Shown here: piece after piece, positions 25,823 to 35,845 of the stretch
How positions within the stretch are numbered: position 1 is the first letter of the stretch
Layout of the letters: each line of letters begins with the position of its first letter
Notes under the pieces: generated by a model
What the model was told of the DNA's origin: nothing
Database searches by the model: none
The model's input: the letters and a program-made list of their open reading frames with translations, nothing else
Assembly (NCBI RefSeq): GCF_030440515.1
Contig: NZ_CP076543.1
Location: forward strand, 806,001 to 870,000
Length of the DNA: 64,000 bases
Source of the DNA: Streptomyces xanthophaeus
Lineage (GTDB): Bacteria; Actinomycetota; Actinomycetes; Streptomycetales; Streptomycetaceae
Direction of reading: 5' to 3'
Made by a program: the position numbers and the translations under genes

Positions 25823-28471
25823 TCATGGAAGCAGTCGGTCGGCCAGCTCTTTGCGCGTGGTGATGCCGAGTTTGTTGTAAATGCGTTGCAGGTGATTGTC
25901 GACGGTGCGTATGGATATCGTCAGTGCAGCGGCGATGTCCTTGCTGAGCAGGCCCCGGGAGGCGAGCAGCGCGATCTCGCGCTCTCTCCCGGTGAGCCGT
26001 ACGACAGCCTCACGGGCCATGAGAGCCGGGGTTCTGGCTCCCTCGCAGCGGGCCGCGAGATCCTCGGCGCGGACGGCGGCGGCGTTGGCCCGTCGGGTCT
26101 CCCCCGCCGCCCTCAGAAGGGCGGCAGCGGTGCTCGCCGCCTCGGCCGCCAGCAGGTCCGCTCCCACGGCCTCCAGCTCGTCGGCGGCGGCGAGCAGCCC
26201 GTCGGGGTCGTGCGCGGCCCACGCGGCGGCAAGATCGGCACGGGCCCGGTGGAGGGGACCGGGGCACTCCGCAGCGATCTCCGTCAGCCGCCCGGCGGCC
26301 TCCCCGGCCTCCCCGAGCCGGACAAGATCGGTCAGCAGAACTGCTTCTGACGCGGTTTCCCCGCGCTCGAACGCCTCTTGGGCGGCCGCGGTCAGCACTG
26401 CTCGCGAGCGGGTCAGCTCACCGCGGGCGACGTACAGCCAGGCCTCGCCGAGTCTTTCTTCGGGGAAGAACCCCAGGGCGGGCAGCCGGCCGCGTTCGGC
26501 CAGGGCCGCTTCCGCCGCTTCACCGTCCCCCTGCAGCGCGGCGGCCGCCGCAAGACCCGCCAGTGCCATCGACAGCACCACCGGGGTGTGCGGGCGGGAC
26601 GCGCGGACCACCTCCGCGAACCAGCGCCGCGCCTGAGCCGGGTGTCCGGCAGCCCATGCGCCACGCGCCAGATAGAAGGCCAGCAGCCGGCGGTCCGCGG
26701 TCACACTCGCGTCCGTAAGGCCCGCGAAGGCCCGCTCGCCCGCTTCCTGGGCCTCGGCCAGGCGACCGCTCTCCGCCAGGGCCAGGACGAGAACCGCCCG
26801 GTGGGCCACTTCGTGCGCGGCGGTGGAGTGGGTTTCGCCGGCGGCCGAGCTGAAGGCGATGGCACGTCGGATCCAGCCCTCGGCCTCCTCCCCACGCCCC
26901 GTGACCGCGAGGGCCATGGACCTCGTCATGGCGGCCCACAGCCATGTCGTGGCGTCCGGTGCCTGCGTGCCCTCGTGCTCGAGGTCCTCGGTCAGGGCGA
27001 GGCTGTGCCTGACCTCTCCGACGGTGAGCGCGCTGGCGGCCTCGTTGACCAGCAGGACGCGGAGGCCGAAGGGGCTGGTGACCCGGCGACGGGCGGACTC
27101 GATGACGTCGAGAAGCTTTGCGTAGGACGCTCCCAGCCCCCACATGAGGTTCTGTGTCCGGACCGGCAGCGCGGACAGGACTTCCTCTTCCGTTGTGGCC
27201 ATGGCGTCGGCCTGGGACAGCACGTCCTCGGCCTGGCGGAAGTCACCGGCCTCGTACAGGGTCTTTCCCAGCAGCAGCTGGATCCGGAAGCCCCGGTGCT
27301 CCTGGGGGATCGCCCGGAGGAGACTGAGTGCGCGGGGGTACTCGCGGGCGTGCGCGGCCAGGGCTGACGCGCGTACGAGCAGAGCCGGGTTGGCCGTGCC
27401 GGTGGCCGCGAGCTTGTAGGTGGCGAGGTGGACCGCGTCCTCCCGGCGACGGGCCCCGATCCGCTTCAGCAGATGGACCTGCCGCAGCAAGGTGTCCCTG
27501 CGGCACTGGGCAGTCATGTCCGCGCGCAGCACCTCTCCGTAGAGGGGGTGGGCCAGCCGGACCGCTGAGCGTCGTTCCTCCTGGACGACGACGATCAGCC
27601 CTGACTGCTCCAACTGGCCCAGCACCTGCGGTTCGGCATCCCTTTCGAGGTGGCCCAGGGACAGCGGCTCGCACAGGGACAGGACGTCCAGCACCTGTCG
27701 GCCGGCGGGTGGGGCGACGGAGAGCCGGGAACGGATCAGATCGGTCAGACGCCGCGTGCCCGGCAGCCGGTCCGCGGTCATGTCCCAGATCTCACCGTCG
27801 CAGGTCAGCACTCCGGCAGCCACGGCCCCCACCACCAGCTCCCGCAGGTAGAGGGGGTTGCCGCCGCTGGTCGTCAGAAGGTGGTTGACCGCGCTCCTCC
27901 CGACCGGCCCCTCCAGGACCTGTTCCAGCACCGTCACGACCTGCTCGCGGCCGAACCCGGCGAGGTCCACCTGTCGCACGGCGTCCCCGTGCCCGAGCGC
28001 GGTCACCGCCAGCGCCTGTCCCTCCCCCGACCGGACGGTTCCCAGCAGGAAGATCACCCCGGCGTCCATCAACTGCCGCAGCAGCATCGCCGAGGTCGCA
28101 TCGAGGAGGTGGACGTCATCGACGAGGATCACCATGCGGGGCCGCGTCGCACCCGGCCGCGACAACAGCCTGGCCACACCGGCGAACCCCGAGACCGGGT
28201 CGGACAGGTCGGCACCGTCGGGCAGCAGATGGGCGATGGCACCCAGCGGAACGGACGCCGCGGCCGCGGTGGCAACCGCCCTGCCGACCCGGTACCCGAG
28301 CGCGACCGCACGGTCCAGGCACTCCTCGGCCAGCCGGGACTTGCCCACTCCGGCCGGCCCGAAGACCAGGAAACCGGCGCTGCGGGGTTCCGGCACGACC
28401 TCCTCGAAACCCCTCAGCTCGGCCTCGCGCCCGACCAGTGGCCAACGCTGCAGCACACGGTTCTGGTTCAT
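25823..28471 (-). CDS. LAL-type LuxR family transcriptional regulator
   Basis: An 882-residue large ATP-binding LuxR regulator. N-terminal AAA/STAND ATPase: Walker A FGPAGVGKSRL near residues 36-46 and Walker B MVILVDDVHLL. A long TPR-like helical middle follows, with a C-terminal LuxR winged helix LTGREREIALLASRGLLSKD then TISIRTVDNHLQRIYNKLG. ATG 28471 (MNQNRVLQRWPLVGREAEL) is the natural start before the ATPase. Such regulators often control antibiotic or sugar clusters; here the divergent neighbour is an NCS1 permease, a possible target. Confidence 0.93.
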   Translation of the reverse strand: MNQNRVLQRWPLVGREAELRGFEEVVPEPRSAGFLVFGPAGVGKSRLAEECLDRAVALGYRVGRAVATAAAASVPLGAIAHLLPDGADLSDPVSGFAGVARLLSRPGATRPRMVILVDDVHLLDATSAMLLRQLMDAGVIFLLGTVRSGEGQALAVTALGHGDAVRQVDLAGFGREQVVTVLEQVLEGPVGRSAVNHLLTTSGGNPLYLRELVVGAVAAGVLTCDGEIWDMTADRLPGTRRLTDLIRSRLSVAPPAGRQVLDVLSLCEPLSLGHLERDAEPQVLGQLEQSGLIVVVQEERRSAVRLAHPLYGEVLRADMTAQCRRDTLLRQVHLLKRIGARRREDAVHLATYKLAATGTANPALLVRASALAAHAREYPRALSLLRAIPQEHRGFRIQLLLGKTLYEAGDFRQAEDVLSQADAMATTEEEVLSALPVRTQNLMWGLGASYAKLLDVIESARRRVTSPFGLRVLLVNEAASALTVGEVRHSLALTEDLEHEGTQAPDATTWLWAAMTRSMALAVTGRGEEAEGWIRRAIAFSSAAGETHSTAAHEVAHRAVLVLALAESGRLAEAQEAGERAFAGLTDASVTADRRLLAFYLARGAWAAGHPAQARRWFAEVVRASRPHTPVVLSMALAGLAAAAALQGDGEAAEAALAERGRLPALGFFPEERLGEAWLYVARGELTRSRAVLTAAAQEAFERGETASEAVLLTDLVRLGEAGEAAGRLTEIAAECPGPLHRARADLAAAWAAHDPDGLLAAADELEAVGADLLAAEAASTAAALLRAAGETRRANAAAVRAEDLAARCEGARTPALMAREAVVRLTGREREIALLASRGLLSKDIAAALTISIRTVDNHLQRIYNKLGITTRKELADRLLP

Positions 28472-29089
28472 TCCTCTGGCCCCCCTCGATCGGCCTTGCC
28501 CGGTTGTGCGGACGTCCGCGGCCGCGGTCTGCGCGACCGAGCGCGGCAGGCCGGCCTGGCGGGCTCCGCTGCTCCTCGTCCGACTTTCCCAGTGCGGCAA
28601 TTCCCCGTCGATACCGTCGGAGAGGGGGCCGGTGGGGATATCCGCGAAACGGACCACTCAAACACGCTGCGTCACTCGTCGAGTGTGGAGTGGGTCATCC
28701 GCGACTCGAGCGGATCCTAACCGACCGCGAGCGAGCAAAGCCCTTCACCCCTGACGATGCCGAGACCGCGTGGGCGGCGCAGCCCGTTCGGCGTGGTCAA
28801 GGATCCCGGGCAGGGGGTGAACTGGTCCGAACCGAACCTCTGAACACAGGGATGAACAGTCATGACATTCGGGATCGAATTTTCAGATTCGGCTCACATT
28901 TCCCTCCGCCGCCGCATGTGAGGCGTGGTTTGCAGGGACTCCCGCCAAGGAATTCGGCCGGCCCGATCGCGCCCGGATGAGTAGTGCTTGCTCATGTGCG
29001 GGGGATCGCGCGCACGGTTGAGTCCTCCGTGGCAGCCACCCCCGTCGCGGTATGGCCGCTCTTCCCGGCTCTGAGCGCAAAGGACCCCC
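28472..29089. other. 618-base divergent intergenic region with an inverted repeat
   Basis: No coding frame is convincing. It should hold promoters for the LAL regulator (leftward) and the permease (rightward). An inverted repeat ATGAG-TAGTGCTTG-CTCAT lies at 28977-28995, about 95 bases before the permease start; a near-identical copy occurs upstream of the kinase gene at 33939-33957. Confidence 0.5.
28977..28995. promoter_or_regulatory. Inverted repeat ATGAG-N9-CTCAT upstream of NCS1 permease
   Basis: ATGAG-TAGTGCTTG-CTCAT. The same layout with nearly the same 9-base spacer is found at 33939-33957 (GTGAG-TAGTGGTTG-CTCAC). Both lie upstream of rightward genes, suggesting a shared binding site or promoter element. 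Confidence 0.45.
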
Positions 29090-30526
29090 GTGCACGACCA
29101 GCAAGCCCCGCGCCGCGGTCTCACCCTGCCGACCGCCCCCGAAACGCGTTCCATCGACTACATCCCACCGGACGAACGTCACGGCAAGCTCTGGCACCAG
29201 GGCCCGTTCTGGTTCTCCGGCAACTTCGTCCTGACCACTCTCGTCATCGGCTTCATCGGCCCCTCGATCGGCCTCGGCCTGGGCTGGTCGGTGACGGCCG
29301 TGGTCCTCGGTGCCTGCTTCGGCACGTTCTTCATGGCGGTCCACGCCAACCAGGGCCCCCGTATGGGCCTGCCTCAGATGATCCAGTCCAGGGCACAGTT
29401 CGGAGTCCGGGGGGCCGTCGTACCGTTCACGGCCGTCATTTTCGTCTACCTGGGCTTCAACGTCTTCAACACCGTGCTCGCTGCCCAAGGACTGGGACGG
29501 ATCGTCGGCGGCGGCCCCTGGCTCTGGTACCCGGTCCTGGCCGTGGTGTCGGTCGTGCTGGCCTTCGTGGGCCATGATCTGATCCATTTCGTACAACGCA
29601 TCCTGACCGGGATCCTCATCCTCGTGTTCGGGATACTCACCGTCGGAACCGTCGTCCAGTGGTGGGAAGCGCCGATCGCCGCGCCTGCGACCGGCAGCCC
29701 GTGGACATCGTTCCTGACCGTCTTCGCCGCTGCCGCCGGCTACCAGATCAGCTACGCCGTCTACGTGTCCGACTACTCCCGATACCTGCCTGCGGACGCC
29801 AACTCCCGCTCCGTCATCTGGTGGACATACGCGGGTGCGGCCGGCTCCGCGGTGTGGCTGATGTCCCTGGGCGCCTTCATCGGCAGCCGCCTGCCTGCCG
29901 ACGACGCCGTCACCGGCCTGCTCCGGACCGGGAACGGCATCGTTGCGGGCTTCGGCCCACTCGTCGTGCTGGTATCGGCTCTGGCCCTGATCAGCGTCAT
30001 GGGCGTCAACACCTACGGTGCGATGCTCACAGCGGTGAGCGCGGTGGACGCCTTCCGGCGGGAGCAGCCGACGAGCCGTCTGCGGGCCGCCGTTGTCCTA
30101 TCCGTCGGCGCGGTGGTGCTCGCGGTGGCCCTGTCCCTGCCCGACGACTACCTGGCCGGCTTCAGCAGCTTCGTCCTGCTGATGCTGTACTTCCTGGTCC
30201 CGTGGACCGCGGTCAACCTCGTCGACTACTACGCCATCCGCAAGGGCCGGTACGTGATCCGTGACATCTTCGACGACCAGGGCATCTACGGACGCTGGTC
30301 CTGGCGCGGCCTGGCCTCGTACGTCATCGGTCTCGTCGCGATGATCCCGTTCGTCTCGACCACCTTCTTCCGCGGACCGGTCGCGCACGCCATGGACGGC
30401 GCCGACGTCTCGTTCGTCGTGGGGCTGCTGGTGAGCGGCATCCTCTACGCCGCGCTGGCCGGAAGGCAGAATGCCGCGTCTCCCCTCGCGGAGGCCCGGC
30501 CGTTGAAGTCCGTTGGCCGTCTGTGA
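29090..30526 (+). CDS. NCS1-family nucleobase permease (cytosine/purine/allantoin type)
   Basis: A 478-residue transporter with about 12 membrane helices. The NCS1 opening is present: SIDYIPPDERHGKLWHQGPF, the helix-1 region WFSGNFVLTTLVIGFI, and GPRMGLPQMIQSRAQFGVRG, the family QMxxSRAxFG motif. A late VDYYAIRKGRY loop is also typical. Substrate is probably a nucleobase or allantoin, imported with H+ or Na+. GTG start with AAAGGA 5 bases upstream. Divergent from the LAL regulator gene. Confidence 0.9.
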   Translation: MHDQQAPRRGLTLPTAPETRSIDYIPPDERHGKLWHQGPFWFSGNFVLTTLVIGFIGPSIGLGLGWSVTAVVLGACFGTFFMAVHANQGPRMGLPQMIQSRAQFGVRGAVVPFTAVIFVYLGFNVFNTVLAAQGLGRIVGGGPWLWYPVLAVVSVVLAFVGHDLIHFVQRILTGILILVFGILTVGTVVQWWEAPIAAPATGSPWTSFLTVFAAAAGYQISYAVYVSDYSRYLPADANSRSVIWWTYAGAAGSAVWLMSLGAFIGSRLPADDAVTGLLRTGNGIVAGFGPLVVLVSALALISVMGVNTYGAMLTAVSAVDAFRREQPTSRLRAAVVLSVGAVVLAVALSLPDDYLAGFSSFVLLMLYFLVPWTAVNLVDYYAIRKGRYVIRDIFDDQGIYGRWSWRGLASYVIGLVAMIPFVSTTFFRGPVAHAMDGADVSFVVGLLVSGILYAALAGRQNAASPLAEARPLKSVGRL

Positions 30527-30613
30527 GCCGTGCGCGGCCCAGCAGGCGGCCGCCGTACCGGGCGGATCATCAGGACATGGCCGGCTGAGGCTCGCCAGGG
30601 AAGGAATCAGGCC

Positions 30614-32614
30614 ATGCCCGTGGCTCCCGGAACAGCGCACGTCGATCCGACCGCCCTGATCGATGACGTCAACTCCCGTATCGTCCAGGCTCTCAGCGCG
30701 CACGACCCCGCCGCACTGCATACGGCCGCAGCGCGCGCGGGTGTCGACGTCGGCGAAACCTACGCCGGTCGCCTCTGGACGGGCGGAGTCTGCCCTCTGG
30801 TCCGGCGCTACCCGACGGGCGAGGCATTCACGGCGGCGCTCACGAGCGGGAGTCCCGATGCCCTGAGCGCAGCCGTCGAGGTGCTCGCCGTGGTCGAGCC
30901 CGCCGCAGCCATGTCCTTTGCGCTGGAAGTGATGCGGATCGATCTCGACGGTTTCGCCTTCGGACACAACCGCGTCCCGTTCGAACTCGTGATGCGGGGG
31001 CGCGCCGAGAAGATCATCAAGCGAGACCTCGGCTCGGCGCCGGCTGAGATCCTCCTCGACATGCTCCGTCGCCGGTCGCTCGCTCCCGGCGAGATCCCGA
31101 AGAGCAAGATCGCGGACATACCGGTCGCCGCCCTCATCGCCTGTGTGAGCGCCGGACAGCTCAGCTTCGACCAGGCCGGGAGCGCAGGCCTCTTCAGCGA
31201 GCATCCAGCACTTCGAGAGGGCGCCGGGCTGCTCGACGCGCTCCTGAAGACGCGCTGGTTCTCCGCGGTGGACGGCCACGACGGAGGCCTCGCGCACTGG
31301 CTCGCGCATCGCCTGGCCGAGGCCCGCTACGCACCTGCCGTTCCCGCGTTGCGCGAGCTGTTCACCCGGCAACGGCGATTCCTCACCGCCGCCGGGCAGA
31401 GTCTGATCGAGATCGGGACGCCGGAGGCCCTTGAGGCCGCAGCCTCGCCCCTTGCGCCGGAGGGCGTCCCGATCAACGAGTACGACCGTCACGATCGCCA
31501 GATGATCGCGATCGATGCGCTGCTGCGTGCCGACCCCTCGCGTGCCTTCGACGTCCTGACGCCTCTCTTCGAGGGACAGGTGCCCGGTTCCGGCGACGGC
31601 CGGAGCGAGTCCGCCCGGACCGTACTCGAAAAGCTCACGCCCACGCAGGTGACGGCCGAGCCGCGCTGGATGGAACGATCGCTGACGGCCGCACAAGACC
31701 GTGAGCTCGGCGCGACGGCGCGAGCGCTCCTCGACCGGCTCGACCCCGGGACCGTGGACGAGGCCGCGGCGCGCGTGGAGAAGCGCAGGCGGAAGGCCGC
31801 GGCCAGGAGCACGGTGAAGCCACTTGCGGGCGATCTCGTCGAGCGCTACCGCGCCGGAGAGCACGAGCGCGTGTGGGAAGAACTGGCCGCGCTCGACCGG
31901 AGACCTCCGAAGGCTCTCACCGCGCAGGCCGAGGCCGTCGCGATGGAGACGATGGAGCGGGTGCGGTGCGGTGTGGAGGCTGTCGTCGAAACGCTGCGCG
32001 CCGAGGCGTACCCCTTCCACAAGAAGGCGCGCGCCCTCGTCCCGCCCCCGCCCGACGCACTCCGCTCCGTGAAGACGTTGGAAAGGCTCACGGGCGGACG
32101 CCTGCCGCTCTCGCTGCGCGCCTTCTATCTCGTCGTCGGCTCGGTGGACCTGTCGGGCAGCGAGGAAAGGTTCCGTCACGACCCGAACAAGCACGGCCCG
32201 AAGCCGAAGAGGCACGAGATCGTCCACGTCCCGGAGAAGTACCCGTTCGTGTACCTCTCGCACTTCGACCCCCTCGTCGTCCTTCCTCTCGAAGAGGCTG
32301 TCGCCGAGGCGGAGAGGTGGGCCCGCGAGGAGAGGGAACGTGTTGGCATGAATGCGCCACTGGACCTGACGATCAGTCCTGGTCCGTCGTTCAAGGCGAA
32401 CCCCCGCGACGCGCAGCCGGAGCCGGTCGACACCGTCCGTCTCCCCGGACCCTTCGGGGACGCGGAGCTCCACCGCGGGCGCGGTGGGACCGTCCCGTTC
32501 GTCGCACACCTGCGGGGCTGCCTCGCATGGGGCGGATTTCCCGGCCTGGCCGGCACGGGTGTCCGGCCGCAGGCCGCTCTGGATGTGCTCGCACGATCCG
32601 TGGTGCCCTTCTGA
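30614..32614 (+). CDS. Large helical-repeat protein with SUKH-like C-terminus, function unknown
   Basis: A 666-residue cytoplasmic protein. Residues up to about 430 are rich in Ala, Leu and Arg helices with HEAT-like spacing (for example AALRELFTRQRRFLTAAGQS). The C-terminal part contains LERLTGGRLPLSLRAFYLVV, which resembles the start of SMI1/KNR4 (SUKH) domains, found in immunity proteins of toxin systems. I do not recognise the whole protein. ATG 30614 was chosen because AAGGAATC lies just upstream. It is 87 bases from the permease stop, on the same strand. Confidence 0.65.
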   Translation: MPVAPGTAHVDPTALIDDVNSRIVQALSAHDPAALHTAAARAGVDVGETYAGRLWTGGVCPLVRRYPTGEAFTAALTSGSPDALSAAVEVLAVVEPAAAMSFALEVMRIDLDGFAFGHNRVPFELVMRGRAEKIIKRDLGSAPAEILLDMLRRRSLAPGEIPKSKIADIPVAALIACVSAGQLSFDQAGSAGLFSEHPALREGAGLLDALLKTRWFSAVDGHDGGLAHWLAHRLAEARYAPAVPALRELFTRQRRFLTAAGQSLIEIGTPEALEAAASPLAPEGVPINEYDRHDRQMIAIDALLRADPSRAFDVLTPLFEGQVPGSGDGRSESARTVLEKLTPTQVTAEPRWMERSLTAAQDRELGATARALLDRLDPGTVDEAAARVEKRRRKAAARSTVKPLAGDLVERYRAGEHERVWEELAALDRRPPKALTAQAEAVAMETMERVRCGVEAVVETLRAEAYPFHKKARALVPPPPDALRSVKTLERLTGGRLPLSLRAFYLVVGSVDLSGSEERFRHDPNKHGPKPKRHEIVHVPEKYPFVYLSHFDPLVVLPLEEAVAEAERWAREERERVGMNAPLDLTISPGPSFKANPRDAQPEPVDTVRLPGPFGDAELHRGRGGTVPFVAHLRGCLAWGGFPGLAGTGVRPQAALDVLARSVVPF

Positions 32615-32796
32615 CCACAGGGTGGACCCATCGTGTTTGCGAGGGGCAGGTCTTCCTCGGCAGCCAGGCCTCCAAGAATGTCGCAGCCCCTCGAATGTCG
32701 GGACTTTCTTCGCCATCGAATTCTTCCGCGGGCGGAAATCCGATGCAGATCCTTATGCTGCACCTGTGGGGTAATCTCGCCCCGAGAGGGGGCGTC

Positions 32797-33675
32797 ATGG
32801 CTGAAGGTACGTCCTTCATCGATTTCGGCAGCCCGGCGTCTGGGCCACGCGAAGTGGACGTCCGCTGGATCCACGGCTCACCGTCGTCCAAGCACAACAC
32901 CGACCCGGACATCCAGGTCTACGAGTACGACGAGCACACGGCCATCCTGCGGCAGAACATGGCGATCAACTACGAAGCGCCGTTCCTGTTCCTGCTGTTC
33001 GGCAATGACCGGGCGGTGCTGATCGATACCGGGGCCACAGCGTCACGTGAGTTCTTCCCCTTGCGTCCGGTGGTGGACCGGCTCATCGACGGCTGGCTCG
33101 CCCGCCACCCCCGCCCGGAGTACCACCTGCTGGTGCTGCACACACACGCCCACGGCGACCACATCGCGGGCGACGGCCAGTTCGCCGATCGTCCCGACAC
33201 CACAGTGGTCTCAGCAGAACTCCCGGCGGCCTGGAAGTATTTCGGATTCGACGAGGACCCCACCGCCACGGCGGGCGTCGATCTGGGAGGCCGCAGGCTC
33301 GAATGCCTGGCCACCCCCGGGCACCACGAGGCAGCCGTCACGTTCTACGACCCGTGGACGGGGTTCCTGCTCACCGGCGACACGGTCTATCCGGGCCGCC
33401 TCTACATCCAGGACCGGAACGCCTTCGCCCGGACCATCGACCGCCTGATCGAGTTCTGCGAGCGCAGACCGGTCACCCACGTCATGGGCTGTCACATCGA
33501 GATGACCACCGAGCCGGGCGTGGACTACCCGGTCCGCACCACCTACCAGCCCCACGAACCCCCCCTGCAGATGACCACCGGCCACCTGCACGAGATCCGC
33601 GCCGCACTCGACGAGATCGGCGACCGGCCCCGCCGACTCGCCTTCCCTCTCTTCGTCATCTGCCCGGAGAACTGA
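32797..33675 (+). CDS. Metallo-beta-lactamase fold hydrolase
   Basis: About 292 residues. The zinc motif HTHAHGDHIAG (HxHxDH) is intact, with the later ligands in ATPGHHEAAV, LTGDTVYPG and MGCHIEMT. Substrate unknown; this fold covers glyoxalases, lactonases and other hydrolases. The start at 32797 (MAEGTSFIDFG) has GAGAGGGGG upstream; longer frames upstream are AT-poor noise. It ends 400 bases before the membrane kinase gene. Confidence 0.88.
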   Translation: MAEGTSFIDFGSPASGPREVDVRWIHGSPSSKHNTDPDIQVYEYDEHTAILRQNMAINYEAPFLFLLFGNDRAVLIDTGATASREFFPLRPVVDRLIDGWLARHPRPEYHLLVLHTHAHGDHIAGDGQFADRPDTTVVSAELPAAWKYFGFDEDPTATAGVDLGGRRLECLATPGHHEAAVTFYDPWTGFLLTGDTVYPGRLYIQDRNAFARTIDRLIEFCERRPVTHVMGCHIEMTTEPGVDYPVRTTYQPHEPPLQMTTGHLHEIRAALDEIGDRPRRLAFPLFVICPEN

Positions 33676-34072
33676 GCCACGCTCTGAGCCGAAGCGCTAC
33701 TGGGGCCCGGGGCAAAAAGCCGCTTCGAGTGAGCGGTCGGTCAGTGGCCAGGACGTCGGAAAGACTCACGGCGGGGCGGCCGACCAGGGCTGTCAGCGTG
33801 TGCCGCTGGCGCTCGGTAGCGACCCGAGCGTCGCGCTGCCACTTCTGTGGCGGCCGGCGGCATGAGCGTGTCGAAGTCCTTCTGCTTCGCCGAAAAAAGC
33901 CGACCAGGACCACATCAGCGCCCTCTTTCGGGAGCCGGGTGAGTAGTGGTTGCTCACGCGCCTCGACACAGGCGGCCGGTTGACTGGCCGCAGCAGCCGG
34001 CCCGGCCGGCTGCCGGTGCGGCGGGAGGCATGCTCCCAGGCGCGCACGGCAACGATGCATGCGAGGGCAGCA
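33676..34072. other. Intergenic region before the membrane kinase
   Basis: About 400 bases with no convincing gene. It contains the inverted repeat at 33939-33957 and an A-rich stretch at 33892-33900. It presumably holds the kinase promoter. Confidence 0.4.
33939..33957. promoter_or_regulatory. Inverted repeat GTGAG-N9-CTCAC upstream of the kinase gene
   Basis: GTGAG-TAGTGGTTG-CTCAC, sharing 16 of 19 bases with the repeat at 28977-28995, the two end differences being compensatory. About 115 bases before the kinase start. Confidence 0.45.
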
Positions 34073-35845
34073 ATGGACGACGGGGACATGAGCGCACATC
34101 CACGGTGGAAGGTTCCCGGTTACACCCATGGCAGGGAATTGGGCGCCGGCGCATGCGGGAGGGTCGTCGAAGCTCTGGACGAGGCTTCCGGCGCCCCGGT
34201 GGCGATCAAGTATCTGACCCACGGCGCGCGCACCGCCTTCCGCGCCGAGGCCCGTCTGCTGATGCGCCTGCGGTCGCCGTACGTGGTACGGATCGACGAC
34301 TACGTCGAGCACCCCGAAGGCGCCGCGATCGTCATGGAGTTGGTGGAGGGCGTCTCACTCAGGGCGCTGCTGCGCCAGGAGGGCCCCACGGGTCCTGAGG
34401 CGGCCCTCACCGTGCTCAAGGGATCGTTGCTCGGCCTCGCCGCAGCTCACGAGGCGGGACTGGTGCACCGGGACTACAAGCCGGAGAACGTTCTGGTGGA
34501 CCTTGACGGCCGCTCCAAGCTGGTGGACTTCGGAATCGCGGTGGCCAGCGGGGATGCCTCCGGCGTCGCCGGCACCCCGCCCTACATGGCTCCCGAGCAG
34601 TGGACCGGCTCCCCCGTCGCCCCCGTCACCGATGTCTACGCCGCGACGGCCGTCTTCTTCGAGTGCCTCGTCGGCTCCAAGCCGTACCCGGGCACCACGG
34701 CCCTCGAACTGGCGGTGCAGCACATCGAGGCGCCCATACCCGACGACAGGGTTCCTGAGGCGTTGCGGCCGCTGGTTCGCCGTGGCCTGGCCAAACGGGC
34801 AGTGGAACGGCCTCCGAGTGCTGCCGCGTTCGTCCGTGAGCTGGATGCGCTGGCGTCCGGCGAGTACGGCGAGGACTGGGAAGTGCGTGGGCACCGCACA
34901 ATGGCCGCGCTCCTCGCACTCATGCCGATGCCGGTGCGCGCTCCCGACGAGGTCGTGACCGCGACGACGACCTTCGCGGACACCACGCTCGCCGCGACGA
35001 CCACAGGAACGGCACCGGCACATGCCTCAGTGGCGGCGTCCGGTCGGCCCCGCTCCCGGTCCCGGTCCCGAGGCGGCGTCGTCGGCCGACGCACGTCGAC
35101 GGCCGTCGCCGCGTCTGCCGCCCTCCTGCTCACCGGGGTCCTCGCGCTGTCCGCGATCGCTGAACAGGACGACACGGAAGACAGGGTCACAGGCACCGCC
35201 GGCTCGACCGTCTCACCCGGTACGCCCGACTCCCCGGCCGGCACCCGCAGCACGGGGCCCGGCGCCACCATCGCCCCCACTCCTGGGCAGTCCGGAACTG
35301 CTGCCGGTCCCGCTGCCGACAGCGGGACCGGCAGCAAGACCGGCAGCGAGACCGGGAGCGGCGTGGAGAGTTCCACGGTGGTCGGGAGTTCGCCGTCCTC
35401 TCCGGGTGCAGCACCCGGTTCCACGGAGCAGGCAGCCGTGCCGGCGCCCTCCACGACGAACGCCGCGCCTCGGACACCTCCCGTCGCACCGCCCGCCACG
35501 TCCCCCACCGTGCGGGTGCTGGCCGTGTCCCTGTCCCAGTACGGCTGCTCCGGCAAGTTCGGCACCCAGGCCGTCGCATCCGTGAAGTCCGACGGTGCCT
35601 CCACCGGAACGCTGATCCTCACCTGGTTCCACAGCAACACCCGAGGATCGGGCACGACCGTGGCGACGGACAGGATCACCATCCCCGCCGGGCAGACCTC
35701 GTTCAGCAAGACGTACGCCCACACGTTCGGAGCCGGCGATCCCTTCCCGTACTGGGGTGTTCAGGTATCGAGCGACCCAGCTCCGGCAACAGGCAGCGGC
35801 ACGTACAAGGTGCTCTACGCCGATGACTGCAACCCGATCCTCTGA
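34073..35845 (+). CDS. Membrane Ser/Thr protein kinase with extracellular Ig-like domain
   Basis: About 590 residues. PknB-type kinase domain: glycine loop RELGAGACGRVVEA, VAIKYL lysine, HRDYKPENVLVD catalytic loop, DFGIA and GTPPYMAPEQW. A membrane helix follows near residues 345-365 (VAASAALLLTGVLALSAIAE), then a Ser/Thr/Pro/Gly linker of about 110 residues. A C-terminal beta-sandwich of about 110 residues (VRVLAVSLSQYGCSGKFGTQ to DDCNPIL) has two cysteines. Start could also be ATG 34088. Its stop overlaps the next gene, which has a related C-terminal domain. Confidence 0.9.
   Translation: MDDGDMSAHPRWKVPGYTHGRELGAGACGRVVEALDEASGAPVAIKYLTHGARTAFRAEARLLMRLRSPYVVRIDDYVEHPEGAAIVMELVEGVSLRALLRQEGPTGPEAALTVLKGSLLGLAAAHEAGLVHRDYKPENVLVDLDGRSKLVDFGIAVASGDASGVAGTPPYMAPEQWTGSPVAPVTDVYAATAVFFECLVGSKPYPGTTALELAVQHIEAPIPDDRVPEALRPLVRRGLAKRAVERPPSAAAFVRELDALASGEYGEDWEVRGHRTMAALLALMPMPVRAPDEVVTATTTFADTTLAATTTGTAPAHASVAASGRPRSRSRSRGGVVGRRTSTAVAASAALLLTGVLALSAIAEQDDTEDRVTGTAGSTVSPGTPDSPAGTRSTGPGATIAPTPGQSGTAAGPAADSGTGSKTGSETGSGVESSTVVGSSPSSPGAAPGSTEQAAVPAPSTTNAAPRTPPVAPPATSPTVRVLAVSLSQYGCSGKFGTQAVASVKSDGASTGTLILTWFHSNTRGSGTTVATDRITIPAGQTSFSKTYAHTFGAGDPFPYWGVQVSSDPAPATGSGTYKVLYADDCNPIL

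Noticed and set aside
30098..32716. An 872-codon minus-strand frame spanning the permease and the HEAT-like gene
   Set aside because: It crosses two well-supported plus-strand genes and has no recognisable domain or ribosome-binding site.
33793..34089. A 98-codon minus-strand frame between the MBL and kinase genes
   Set aside because: No ribosome-binding site, Arg/Ser-rich composition and overlap with the kinase start; treated as non-coding.
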